Assembly: GCF_033473495.1 (NCBI RefSeq)
Contig: NC_088940.1
Coordinates: 1,240,001-1,304,000, forward strand
Length of the DNA stretch: 64,000 nucleotides
Reading direction: 5' to 3'
Source of the DNA: Cercospora beticola
Lineage: Eukaryota; Ascomycota; Dothideomycetes; Mycosphaerellales; Mycosphaerellaceae
Below the pieces are notes generated by a model that was not told where the DNA came from, ran no database searches, and was given only the letters and a program-made list of their open reading frames with translations. Both the position numbers and the translations under genes were made by a program. Shown here one piece after another: positions 51,400 through 63,255 of this stretch (the first letter of the stretch is position 1; each line of letters opens with the position of its first letter).

Positions 51400-52680
51400 A
51401 TTATTTATTACGCTATATTATACTACTCGTCGTTTCCCGATATTTAGTAAAAGGACCTTTAAGGAGCTAGGTATTAGTAATAGAAGGAGGATATAGTACT
51501 CGATAGTTCCTACTATATAATTCGTAAAGTCTACTATATAGGATATACTTTAGAACTAAATCCTCGGCGTCGTATTCGGTATAGTAGTAGCCTTCTTACG
51601 CGTACTTAGTATACCTCTATAGTTTATTATATATATATATAATATAGCCTATCTCCTAGTACTTATAGTACTATATTAGTCGTCGGCGCGGTTTATAAAC
51701 CCGAGTATATACCGATTCTTCTACTATATAGAAGTACTAGTCTTATAATAGGCGTACTACGTCGTTACTATAGGTTAGGTAGACTATTATCGACCTATAT
51801 ACCTTTATACTATCTTTTCGGCTAATCTATATAACTTTAGCGATTTTAGTCTCGTTCTCTTTTTCTAGTATCTTAATTACTTCTAGTCGAAGGTCTCCTA
51901 TCTCGGTAATTATAGCTATATAGTTAGTATTATCGACCTAAATCGAGTAGAGCTAGTCGCGTAGTACGCGGCTTCCTAGTATCGCTACTATAGTCTTTAA
52001 TATCGCCTCTTTAACCTATATTAGCTCGCCCTTATTCCTATATACTATATAGATCTAGTTAGTATTATATAGGTCCTTAGTAACTACTATATAGCGCTAC
52101 TATTCTTATCCTTCGACTTCTTATATCTTTTTCTCTATATACTCTCTAACTATACCGAAGTAGATCCTTACTTTCTCGGCCTTATTAGCTCTCGAGATAT
52201 CGATCGTATAATAGAGGGAGTTTATAAAAGCTAATAGAGTTATACTTATACTTAGGCTATAAATATTACTAGGTTAACTATCTAGAGATATACGTACTAT
52301 CTCTATATATAAGCGACTTCTATTAGTAGGTACAGCTATAGTAGCTAGCTATTACTAGAGGCTTGCTATTACTTACTCTTATATAATAGTTATAAATTGT
52401 TTAATTATTAGTATCTTTGCTACTTATTTTTTAAGCTACTTTAATCGCTCCTCTACCTATTTTGCTTACTCTTCTATCTACTTTATTTACTTACTTATAG
52501 ATATAACGTAATTTAGTACCTATAATAGTATTTATATCTATAGTATATTATCGCTAGCCGCTACTACTATAAGCTATATACTCTTCCTAGGTTATTCTAC
52601 TATTTCTATTCTTTTCTCTTCTAAAGCTCTAGACTTTATTATATTTAGAGCGTTTATACTACGATATAGGCTCCGGTAAT
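51400..52680 (-). pseudogene. LINE 1 ORF1 (inverted copy)
   Basis: Coiled-coil and zinc-knuckle-like region homologous to 30120-31330, with cysteines reading as tyrosine. Part of the heptad region present in the plus copy is missing here, perhaps by unequal slippage. Confidence 0.7.
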
Positions 52681-52775
52681 TAATAGTACTATACGATACT
52701 ACTTATTTAGGGCGTATAGTAATATACTCTTCGTCTTCTAGAGGTTCTACTATCCTCCTCTTTCTCGCTCGTTTC

Positions 52776-55700
52776 TAGTCGTCCTAGCTATCTATATCTT
52801 ATATTTAGTATATTCGTTCGTCGTTCTAGTTAGTAGTAGAAAAGCTTCTACTAAGCTACTATTATACTCTAAGACTGCTAGTTAAGTTAAGAGCGCAAAG
52901 CCTTCGATTATCTCTACTAAGCCGAGCGAGATAAACTCTAATATAATATAGATATTCTTTCTTATATATCTTACCTCTTTCTCTTCCTTTATCTCTTTTA
53001 CTTATTATTACTACTTAAAGGACTATAGTAACATTCTTAACTGCCTATAGCTATCTAGTATATAGTATACTATAATATAGACGCCGATATTATACTTATA
53101 CTACCTCTAGTAGCCGTATTTATATATCGATAATTATATACTTTCGGCGAGATCTACGTTTTTAAGCTAGCCGAGACGGCTTCTAGCGCCTACTTCCGAG
53201 CTAAGGAAACGAATAAGAGTATATAGAATAATTATCTCCTAGTATATAGGTCTTTAAATTATATAGAATATATATAGAATATATATATCTTCTTAATTTA
53301 CTACGCGAGTATTACTATTAGCCGAGCTATATAGCTCCGAGAGGTATAAAGTAAAGTATAGAGCTAGAGGCGTATCTATAAGCTCTATAGCTATATTAGT
53401 AGAATTAATTTAGCTAAGCTACTACTCGCGTAGTCGTTTAAGTACCTTCTATAAAAGTATTATACGAACGAATTTCTTAGTATTAGTAGCGATAATAGTA
53501 ATAGTACCTAAGGTACCTTCTATAAGAGTATAATAACCTCTAGTTTCCTAAGTAATACTACTAAGAATATAGTATAAGCTAATATCGTAGTAGCTAAATA
53601 CGTAACTACTTCCTTAAGTAGTAGACTAGCCTTTAACTCTAGCTCTACTATTACTATCTATACTACTACGCTAGGCTATAATATACGCTATCTCTCGTAT
53701 AGTAGCTCTACTATTAATACTTAGGTCGTTACTTTATCGAGTAGTACTACTATATAGAACGTAGCAAAGTAGACTATACGAGTACCTCTTATAAGCTAGG
53801 CTACTAGCTGCTTTTCGTTTAAGTCCGTAGACTTACCTAGAAGCTTCCTTTGCTACTTTAACTTTATACTTTAAGTATAAGGAAATAATAGAAGTAAGTA
53901 ATTTACTAAGGATTCGACTTTCTATAGATAATCTAGGCTTAATAGTTAAAGTAATACGATCTATACCTAGAGCTATTCTACGAGATTTTTCCGCTACTTT
54001 AATAATACTAGATATATAGCTAGGAATAGCGGATTATAGAACTACGATACTACGAATTCTTTTAGTAATAATACTAGCTTTATAATTAGTAGTAGCTTTT
54101 AGTAGAGAGTAGTACTAGAGTATATAGTTATAACTCTATTAGATAGTATATTAAACTTAATAAAAATATTAATAATATTACTTAAATATTTATTAATTCT
54201 ATCGGTCTATAGCCCGCAAAGCTAGCTTAAGATAGAGCTTTATACGATAAGATTTACGTCTTCTATACCTTCTCTATTATAACCGTTCTCCGCTATCTCT
54301 ACTTCTCTAATATAGTCTCGTACTAATACGTAGCCGAGCTATAGTACTATCTCGTTACTCGACTTCTCGTCTATAAAGCAAACTCGAAGTATATTACTAT
54401 ACTACTTCCGACTATTCTTACCGCCGAGTTTTATTCTATTTATATATATAGTCGACGCGAAATCGGTATAGTTAGTATAGCTTAGCGCGAATTCTTAACG
54501 TAGCCTACTTCTTAGAGCTAAGCCGATTTTTAGGAAGCTCTTTATAGAGAGTAGACTACGTTTTATAGGCCCGGATAGCTTATAGCTTATCCGATTATTA
54601 ATCTAAAATAGTATAGACTTATACCGAGGTACTATATAAAACTACTAGAGAATACTATTATAAACGTCTATAAGGAATATAGAGTATAGATAAGGATAAT
54701 AGAATATTCTAGTATCTAGGTTAATAATAAAAAGAAGATTTATATAGTAGAAGTATATCTAAGGCGGTATATTAGTAGCTATAGTATTAGCTTAAACTTA
54801 AATACGGAGCTAGGCTAGTTTAAATACGTTATCGCCTATAGCCTAGAAGAGAAGAGGATAATAAGCTTAAAGGAGTAGACTAGATAAGATAAGTAGAATA
54901 TTAGTACTATAGTAGAGTAGTTCGTATAGTATTTTAGAAAGAGATTAGGAAATATTAGACTTCTATCTATTAGTATTACTAAGGATAATATAGACTAAAG
55001 GAGGTCTAGTTTAATAATAGTAGAAGAGGCGAATACTAGTACTAGAGAAGCTACTCTACCTCGGTCTAATTCGTCTATCTAGATATTAGTAATACGTAAA
55101 GAATAAATAGAGCTAGGCTCTATATATACTAGATTCTATAATAGAAGGAATTAGGACCTAGTATCTATATAGTCTTTAGGAATACTCTTATTACTCCTTA
55201 GGCGCTCTACTAGATTTAAAGTCGGATCTTACTTATAAAATTATATATCTATTATACTATCGGTATCTAGTTATCTAAGACCTTCTAAGAAGTAGTCGAT
55301 ACGAGACTATACTCTATATAAGCTTCTACTAGTAACGAGGTAGCTAAAGTACTAAGTTCGGTAGCTTAGTCTACTTTATAATTATAGAATACTATCCGAG
55401 CGATTCTTAGCGTTAGGGATTTCTTTCTTACTCGAGCGCTTACCGACTCTATATTTCGTAACCTTATCTATAATATAGCGCTAATCTCTATCTTATAATC
55501 TCTAAGGCTTATATATTAAGCGTATTATCCTTATTATCTTAATAAGGATCTTAGATTATTAAGTATTTCTAAGAAATAACCTACGAAGCTTATTTATTCT
55601 ACTAAGAATAATTATCGATAGAGAAGCGAGCTTCTACGATAATAGATTATAGTCTAACTATATCGATATACGCTAGTTATTAAGTAGTACTACCTCTTTT

Positions 55701-56371
55701 TATTAGCTATATATACTAACGATACGCTTATATAACCTACGAGGTCTAGGTCTTAACTAGGTAGGTTCCGAAAGAATAACTTTTAGTATTTTACTCTAGC
55801 TAAGCTATCGATTAACTAAATCGGGACGACTTAGTATATAAACTATATTACGATTACCGAATACGATTACTCTCTTTATAGCCTACTTAAGTATCGGCTC
55901 TTAGCTCGAGAGATACCTTAATTAGTATAATAGTATAATAGTATAATATATCTTCTATTTATATATACTAGGAGATTAGTACTTAAGGCAGAACTAACCT
56001 ACCTAGGATCCTATTATATATTATAAACGTCTTCGGAATTAGACGTATATTACTATCTAGTAAGAAATTCTAGGATTATAACTAATAATATAAGTTCTGC
56101 CTAGTACTATTATATCGTCGAGTATATTTCGATACTTAAGGAGTTCTATATCTTGCTATTATACTATTATTCGCAGCGCTATTATCCCGTTATATCTACT
56201 TACGTATTAGGCGAGCTTTAGTAATATATAATAGGAAAGGTCCGATATCTATATAGAATATAGAGGTACTTTAGGACATATAATAAATACTAGATAACGC
56301 CTATTACGTTCTCGAGGATTCGTAAGTACTATACTTATATCTTTAGTTATAATAATAACTTAAATATTAAG
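52776..56371. other. RIP'd sequence, no gene identified
   Basis: Lies between the inverted LINE 1 and the P450 pseudogene. Plus-strand frames at about 53500-53880 (Ser/Thr-rich) and 54740-55110 look coding when RIP-type stops are ignored. I recognise no family. If the cluster interpretation is right, further cluster genes could be hidden here. No repeat ends were found. A short TAGTATAA run occurs at about 55920-55945. Confidence 0.5.
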
Positions 56372-58037
56372 ATATTTTTAAGTACGTCTCTCGCGTCTAT
56401 ACTAATAGTAGTAACCTTATTCTTCTTTATTATATTTTTAATCTTAGTATATAGATAAGAGTAGTACCTCTAGACTTATATAAGACTAATATACTCTTAG
56501 TATCTAAGGAGATTCTTTATATCGCTACTAAATAGAATCCTAGGACTATAGTAGGCTAGACTCTCGGCTCTCTCTCTCTTTTATAAGTCTATAGTATACT
56601 AGTAATAAGTATAGACTATAGAGGAGCTTTACTATAAGTATAGCTTAATTATATATATTACGCTATATAAGGTCGCTATCTCTTCTCTAGTATTCTTTAA
56701 AGTAGAGAATAAGATCGGTAGTAGGTTCGTTAAGTCGCTCTAGTATAAGTATATTAGACCTACTAAAAAGAACTATCTATCTATAGGACTATTCTAATAG
56801 AACGATCTCTATAAGTATACTATAATAAGGAAATTATTCGTATATAGGTTTGCTACTATATATTTAAGAGCTAAGTAGGAAGATATAGTTCGAAAGAAAA
56901 TAGCCTAAGCTATAGATAGTATTACTAAAGAAGCTCGAGACGTAGAGAGTATATATAACGTACGACGATAGTTAACTTTCCTAGCGAGCGATATTATAAG
57001 TAAGCTAATATTTAGCGAGTTACTCGATAGGCTTAAGATATAGAAGATACGCTATCTTATATTATTATATTAGTAGATAAAACTAACTACGATTAGATAT
57101 ATATCTTCTTCTATAAAGTTCGTATCTCGAATCTAGCGTTACTACTATTATACTACTTATCTCTAGTCTATTTAGCTTTAAGCTAGATACTTTTACTAGC
57201 TCTAAAAGATTTCTTTAACGTCTAGAGATCTTTACTCGATATCTCCTCGATCGCGTATAGGAATAGTCTTAGTAATACGTCTAATAAAAACATTTTCTCT
57301 AGTATCCTAGCTAAAGCTAAAGAGGACGATAAAGCTCTAACGCCTATAGAGGTTACTATAGAGGCTAGCTCGTTTATTATTACTAGTAGTAAAACTACCT
57401 CGGAGTCTCTAACCTACTTAATCTAGATAGTACTAAAGCGACCAGAAGTATAGAGTAAGCTATAGTAGAAACTTATAATAATAGACTACTATACTAGCGA
57501 CGCCGAGCTAGAGAAGCTTTCTATCTTAAATACTATAATTAAGGAAACGCTTCGATTATATACTACTATCTCTATATCCGAACCTCGAGTCGTACTAAAA
57601 AGTAGTATTACTCTCGAAGAATAATTCCTACTAGAAGGAATAGTAGTTAATACTATACTATAAGTATCGTATCGAGATCCTACTATCTTTCTTAACTTAG
57701 AGAAGTATACCGAGTAGTCTTCGTATAATTCCTATACTCTACTAACTTAATAATTAGCTTTAACTACCGACGTTAGCTTCCCGACGGCCTAGTAACTCTT
57801 TCGGCAAATACCCGAACTACTTAGTAGCCTTTTAGTACTAGTAGTCGCACGTATATCGGCTAGTATCTTATAGTAATAGAGATAAGACTTGCTACTATAC
57901 TATTCTTTAAGAGGTTTGTAGGTACTAAGTCAGCACCGGACACGAATAATAAAAGTATAATTATAAACAACTATATAGTTATCTTACCGAGGAGTAGGAA
58001 GATAAAGGTGGACTTCTCAGACGTGAAGGGCCTGTGA
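56372..58037 (+). pseudogene. Cytochrome P450 gene, RIP'd except for its 3' end
   Basis: Starts at ATA (former ATG) with a membrane anchor (about 56390-56440, V-V-T-L-F-F-F-I-I-F-L-I-L-V). Region about 56740-57060 matches P450 helices C to D (R-K-L-F...F-L-A-S-D-I-I). The I-helix reads S-F-I-I-T-S-S-K-T-T-S at about 57373-57405, where A-G-x-x-T-T is expected. The K-helix ExxR (E-T-L-R) is intact at about 57544-57555. The haem loop F-S-T-x-S-R-T-C-x-G is at about 57831-57860, with its cysteine ligand reading Tyr. A 53-bp intron (57705-57757, CTAAC branch site, TTAG acceptor) joins P-E-x-F to the R-W-L-P region in phase. At least one further frame change lies between 57090 and 57290. The frame ends at TGA 58035-58037, the last 35 or so codons being free of RIP. 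Nonfunctional. Confidence 0.88.
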
Positions 58038-58657
58038 GCACGGATGGATAGGGAGTTGGGACCGAGGTCGGCGTGTCTTTTACTAATTGTCGTCGAGAAG
58101 GTGTTGTAGGGTGATTGAATCCCGAGAATTTGCCCTGGTTGGCGTGGATGTTCTCTTGATGTAACACCGGACGACAGCTCATCTTTATATCGAAACAGCC
58201 ACCACCACTCAATCACCCACAGTTAACAACAGCAGCAGAACACCGACTCAGCATGCTTCCACATGCAACTGTGTCAAATGAGGATAGCCGGCGATGGGCA
58301 CGCCAATCAGCCCATTGCCCTCCTAGACGGATCAACATTCAATGTGTCCATCGCAAGTCTGAATGCACTTGATAGTCCGTCTCTCGACTCTTGTGAAGCA
58401 TTGTTGCCTCGAGCTACGAGGCATCCGCTGCTTTACGAGACCCCGCACTAAGATGACTGGGCAATCCTCCCGCCAAGCAGCAGGTCCTGCTTCCACTTGC
58501 GTTGGAGTGCTGAACAGCTCAAGCCTCGGACGTTGTCTGTACATCTGTGTGCGACGACCGCATCGAGATCGTCCCTACTTTCTTGCGGCTGTTCCCTACC
58601 GTACACATTTCGCACGATCGGTGCGTACCACGTTCAGACGCTCGAAACACTGCAAGC
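58038..58657. other. Intergenic, unmutated
   Basis: Normal composition. Several open frames of 60-90 codons overlap on both strands (for example plus 58263-58451, minus 58216-57971), but none has protein-like content or a recognisable motif. Presumably it holds the promoter of the gene starting at 58658. Confidence 0.5.
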
Positions 58658-59311
58658 ATGAGGCGAACATCAACCACACAACGCACCGTCTTTCGTCTTC
58701 CTCCTCCAAATGCTGTCACATTCACTTTCCAAGAAAAAGGTGCGATACAGATCTCCATTCCCGACGACAGCATGTGGCGCATGCACTCCCATTGGCATTA
58801 TGAACAACTCGATACCCGATCCATACAGGTTGTCCGCAGGAAGCTGGTTGTCGCTTCTGGCTTTTCGGGAACCATGGGTGGTTCGTCCACACACATGAAT
58901 GAATATTCCGAGCCATACAAGTTCGAACTTGATGAACGAATCGAATGGGCACCAGATTACGATTACGATGAACGCTTCAGACCAATGCCACAGGCTCTGA
59001 TGGTAGATATCGCCGCGAACGAGATTTTGCATCGAAACGTGTGTAGCATGACTCTCGATTACAAGATCTTCCCGGAAATGAGTTCGACGCCATTGTGGTT
59101 GAAGCTATTGTTTCGATTACTGGTGTCTTTCCCGTCCGCAAGAGATGCGCTGCTCAGAAAGGTTCTCAGGATGCAAGTTATACTTACGCTTTATGCGCAT
59201 GATTATCACGAAAGACACGGATGTATTCCGTTTCATCAGATGTGGTTCTGCGTCTATCCGCCTCCTTGGACATGGCGTCTGGAATGGCGTAGAATAATGT
59301 GGATCTCATAG
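58658..59311 (+). CDS. Small cupin-like protein of unknown function (217 aa)
   Basis: Single open frame from an ATG with A at -3 to TAG. The upstream extension to 58547 begins with GTG, so I use the ATG. Residues 20-60 have a cupin-like strand pattern with an H-S-H-W-H cluster (43-47) followed by E49, the arrangement of metal ligands in cupin motif 1. The C-terminal half (145-185) is hydrophobic and may contact a membrane (P-L-W-L-K-L-L-F-R-L-L). Ends with a Trp-rich segment (P-P-P-W-T-W-R-L-E-W). No signal peptide. The frame is intact with normal composition. Small fungal cupin proteins of this shape exist, some in metabolic clusters, but the assignment rests on one motif. An unrelated fold is possible. 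Confidence 0.55.
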   Translation: MRRTSTTQRTVFRLPPPNAVTFTFQEKGAIQISIPDDSMWRMHSHWHYEQLDTRSIQVVRRKLVVASGFSGTMGGSSTHMNEYSEPYKFELDERIEWAPDYDYDERFRPMPQALMVDIAANEILHRNVCSMTLDYKIFPEMSSTPLWLKLLFRLLVSFPSARDALLRKVLRMQVILTLYAHDYHERHGCIPFHQMWFCVYPPPWTWRLEWRRIMWIS

Positions 59312-60110
59312 GTTGTCGGCGTGACTTGCTATTGGATTGGCAGATTTTTCTTTGGGGTTAGCGCGGTGTATCCTGAGTACACTCCAGTAGGCTCAGACCC
59401 GGCTGGAATGTTCTCCGCGAGGTCCGTCGCTGCAAAGAGAACTGCTCGGGAGTGAGTGATACCTTCGTGCCGCGTCGATCGTCAGCAAGGGGTTTCTCTT
59501 CCGGTGTCCGACGATGACGATGTATTTCTCACAGGACAACAACCCTGCCATTTCATCAGCTTTATTACCGTTTTCGGTGGCTCACTTTGGTATCATACTA
59601 TTTTGGACGATGTAAGAAATACGAGCATCGAAGCATGGACGCATGTCAGTGTTGGTACGCTAGGATCGGATTTCAACAATGTCACATACGTCCGCGATTC
59701 TTCTGCGTCGCAAGTAGCGATGACATATAGAAGTAGCTGAGCGCAGCAAGAGTACAGACACAACCACAATCGCATTCAATCTCGATCGTTCGTGAAAAAG
59801 ACTACGGCCACACCCTTGAGGTAGTTATGAGACTATTCGCTGCTATGACTGTGCTCTTCTCTGCAATTGCGACCACGCATAAGCGCAAGTATATATGAGA
59901 TGACGTTTGGACAGGCTAACAGGATGTGTAAGGTCGCCCTTACGGAAGAGGACTCCTAGGAAGTTGGAAATCGATGCGTGACATTCATCTTGTAAGGGGG
60001 CCCGAAATACACGAAAGAATGTGTGCCCGATTATTAGCTTTCGGGAGGCTTGACTGCGGGAGGCTTGACTGCGGCTGCTTGCTACGCTATAGGAGGAGAT
60101 CAATTTTATG
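59312..60110. other. Unmutated DNA, no gene supported
   Basis: Holds a GTG-initiated open frame at 59456-59740 and others without ATG. None is convincing. RIP resumes between about 60110 and 60300, inside a TTG-initiated open frame (60050-60286). Confidence 0.5.
60042..60071 (+). repeat. 15-bp direct tandem duplication near the island border
   Basis: The unit cgggaggcttgactg occurs twice without difference, about 40 bp before CpA/TpG become rare. Confidence 0.9.
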
Positions 60111-63100
60111 GCCCTAGGGGAATAGAGTGTTATGACCTCGGGAACAATATATTAAATAAGGTTATTACGAAGGGATATAAGACGTTCGCTAATACCTATA
60201 ATAGAGAGACTATTATTACGCCGTATCGATCTAGACCTTACTCTAGAGATTATTCGAAGACTATAGATTACTCTAAGAAGTGCTAAAGCTTAAGAATTCG
60301 GCTAATAATAGACGGAATATAAGAAGCGTCGGAGGATTTTGCGTTCTCGTTTAATACTTTAGTTACTAGTTTCCTAGACCTACCTAGAGCTAAGTTAAAT
60401 ATAAAGCTTTAAAAGTATTATAGGAATTATTATAGGTCGATAGCTATACCTTTAAACGCTTAGAATTAAACTATATCTCCCGTCTTAGATATATATTATA
60501 CTAGCTACTATTCTAGTAGGACCGTCTATATTAATACGATTCTTATAGAGCCTATAGTATCTACCTCGAAAGTATAGTTACTCTCGAAGTAATTCTTCTA
60601 TTTATCTTATAGATTATCTACTTTCTATACTATAACCTTAGTAGATCTTAAGACGCGTATATATATAATATCGCTACCTTTAAGACTAGTATCTTCTAGG
60701 AATATCGCTCTAAAATCTCTTTCTAGAAGTATAACGCTCTTAGTAGTATCTATAATATCTTTAGTTAGCTAGATAGTAATACCTTATAGAGGCTATAGAA
60801 TAGAGATATATTAAGCGAAAGTAAGCTTTAAGACGTATACGTCTAACTTAAAAGGCTTTTATAGAAGCGTAATAGTTAAGTTATATTAGTTATACTTAGA
60901 TTAAAGACTAGATAGTCTACTAATAAGGTCGATACTTATTAGGCTAGCTATACTAACTCTAGCCTCCGAACTAAAATAGATAATCTTTACCTCTCTATTT
61001 TCTAGCTATCCGAAGATACTAGTATAGAGTATATTCTCTTCCTTATTTTATATAAAGCGAATATCTCGGCTATTACTCTCTAGAGGCTTAGTAAACGAAC
61101 TACCTCTAGCTCTATTAGAACTCTCGCTATATATATCCTAGGCTCGGGTTCTATAGATAGCTTTACTATTACGTTAAAGCTATATACTAATACCTCGAAG
61201 GATATTTTCCTACTTAGTAAGTAGAATACTAGCTATAGTAGGTAAGATATTTAGAAGTATATTGCCGTTCTTAGCTACCCGATCTAGGAGTAAGTAAATT
61301 ATAGACTTCTAGGAATAGTAGCTAATACCTTTTATATAGCTCTACGAAGACGCGCTAATTACTTTATTAGTTAGCTAGTAAGGTCGAGTTAGATTAGCTA
61401 AGCTACTACGCTCCTAGTTAGCGATAGTAGAAGTATTCTAGAAGCTTTAATCGAAATACTTATAAGTCGTTAGAACTTCCTAGTTCTACTCTATACTATA
61501 GTTAAAGTATATCGCTAGAAATTCGAGTTATTCTCTTTTATAAATAGTATAGATATTAGAAGATCTCTAGTAATAGCTAGAGCTATTAAAGCTAAAGTTA
61601 TTCTAGATTATATCGAGTTTTATATAGTCTATAGCTTCTAGTTACTTAGCGAGCTATCTCTTAGAGCCTTCCTTATAATTAAATTGCTCTAAGAGCCTAT
61701 ATAAGCTAGGATCGCTTTACTAAAGTATAGATCCGAAGAAGCTATTTATATTAAATACCTAATATATTATAATTATAAACTTTATTCTATTATCTTATAT
61801 AAGCTTTTTAAAGACGCGGATAATATCTAGCTAGAGTCCGAGCCTAGCTAAGTTCTATTTATTAAAAGTTACTATTCTATAAAGTATAGCTATTATAATA
61901 CTCTATAATAGAGCTAGCGAATTTTGCTCTCGAGGCCTTAATAGATTCTATCTAGTATTCGGGATCCTACTCGCTCTCTTCCGATAATCGGACTAGCTTA
62001 AATTATATAATATTACCTTTTAGGTTAGAGCTACTAAACGTAAAATTCTAGTACTCGAATTCTCTCTATATACTAGAGTCTCTATAGGTCGCGTAATAGT
62101 ACTATTCTATATAGTTATTAGTATTATATATACTATATAGATACTACTTAAAGCTATATTCTAGTACCGAAAAAACTTTCTAGTACTAATAGATTCTAAA
62201 CTTAGTATTCTTAAACTACTTTAGTAAAGTATTATACTAGTCTATTAACTTCTAAGTTAGCTAAAAAGAGCCTACTTAGCGCTTAGTTAAGTATATAATA
62301 CTATAATAAAGTAATATAAGCTAGACTACTACTACTATAGTACTAATTATAGATACTTTAGTAATTATACTAGATTAGCTAATATATTAGTAACTAGAAG
62401 AAAGTAGGAAGAATAGTATTCTTAATAGAAGTAATAATAGTAAGTTTAATATCTTATAACTCTTTTATTATAGTAACGACCTAAGAACCTTATATAATAT
62501 AGTTCTTAAGTTTTATATTTATAATAGTATATTAAGTATAGTACGTTAAAGAGCGTATACTAAGGCTTCTTATACTCTTCTTATATACTAAAGTATATAT
62601 AAAGCGGTAGTAAAGCTATTAGATCGAGCGTATATAGAGCTAGCGTAGTATATTAGTCGAAAAGAAGAAATAGCTACGTCTAAATATAGATAGTATAACG
62701 TAGGCCTAGAATAATCTAGATAATTAGAAGAAAGCTAGACTTCTAGTAGCTTATCGAGTATACTATTACGGTTCTAACCGTTACGATACTTTCTATCTAA
62801 TTATTCCTAGAGACGTATAGCTATACCTAGTTATAGAATAAAAAGAATCTCTCTAATCTCGAGAGACCTTTCTATATATAAAGGAACAGATCTCTCGCTC
62901 TCTTAATAGAGTAATAGACCGGGTCTCTAGTATATATAATAGACCTAAGGAAATAGAGAATTCTCCTTTATATTTAGTAGCGATAAGTATCGCCTCTCTA
63001 GATAGTTATTACGTATAACTTACTATTCTATTTTACTAATTAGAATTAAGTAACTCTTTCTACTTCGTTACTTTCCTCTAGACTACTCGATAAGCTTAAA

Positions 63101-63255
63101 CTCCGATCGAGCTTAAGCTTCTACTTAGTAAGATCTTAGGTTATTAGCCTAGCGCTAATAAACCTAATAGCTTTATACGCTCTTAAGGATATCTACTATA
63201 GGAAGCTCTAGGAGGAATTCTACTTCTAGTAAAGTAGGATCTAGCTATAGTAAGC
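60111..63255. other. RIP'd sequence, no gene identified
   Basis: CpA/TpG-depleted. A plus-strand frame at about 61400-61910, about 170 codons with RIP-type stops only, reads like a protein (L-L-V-S-D-S-R-S-I-L-E-A-L-I near its start) but I do not recognise it. The right end (about 62650-63250) should contain the 5' LTR of the gypsy element that follows. I could not fix its borders. Confidence 0.5.

Larger units (their letters stand above)
47320..52775 (-). mobile_element. LINE 1, inverted second copy, RIP-inactivated
   Basis: Reverse complement of the element at 29970-35511. The tail is an ATAG (CTAT on the sense strand) run at 47320-47349. The 3' UTR (47350-47700) matches closely. The RT box F-I-D-D lies at 49413-49402 and the endonuclease at about 50980-50680. 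ORF1 is at about 52660-51400. Its coiled-coil segment is shorter than in the plus copy. Homology can be followed to about 52770. Confidence 0.9.

Noticed and set aside
58263..58451. 62-codon ATG frame upstream of the cupin-like gene
   Set aside because: Overlaps other equally long frames on both strands and shows no conserved feature.
59456..59740. 94-codon plus-strand frame in island 2
   Set aside because: Starts with GTG, has no recognisable motif, and no ATG gives a comparable length.
60050..60286. 78-codon frame crossing the right border of island 2
   Set aside because: Starts with TTG inside a tandem duplication and runs into RIP'd DNA, so it is not supportable as a gene.
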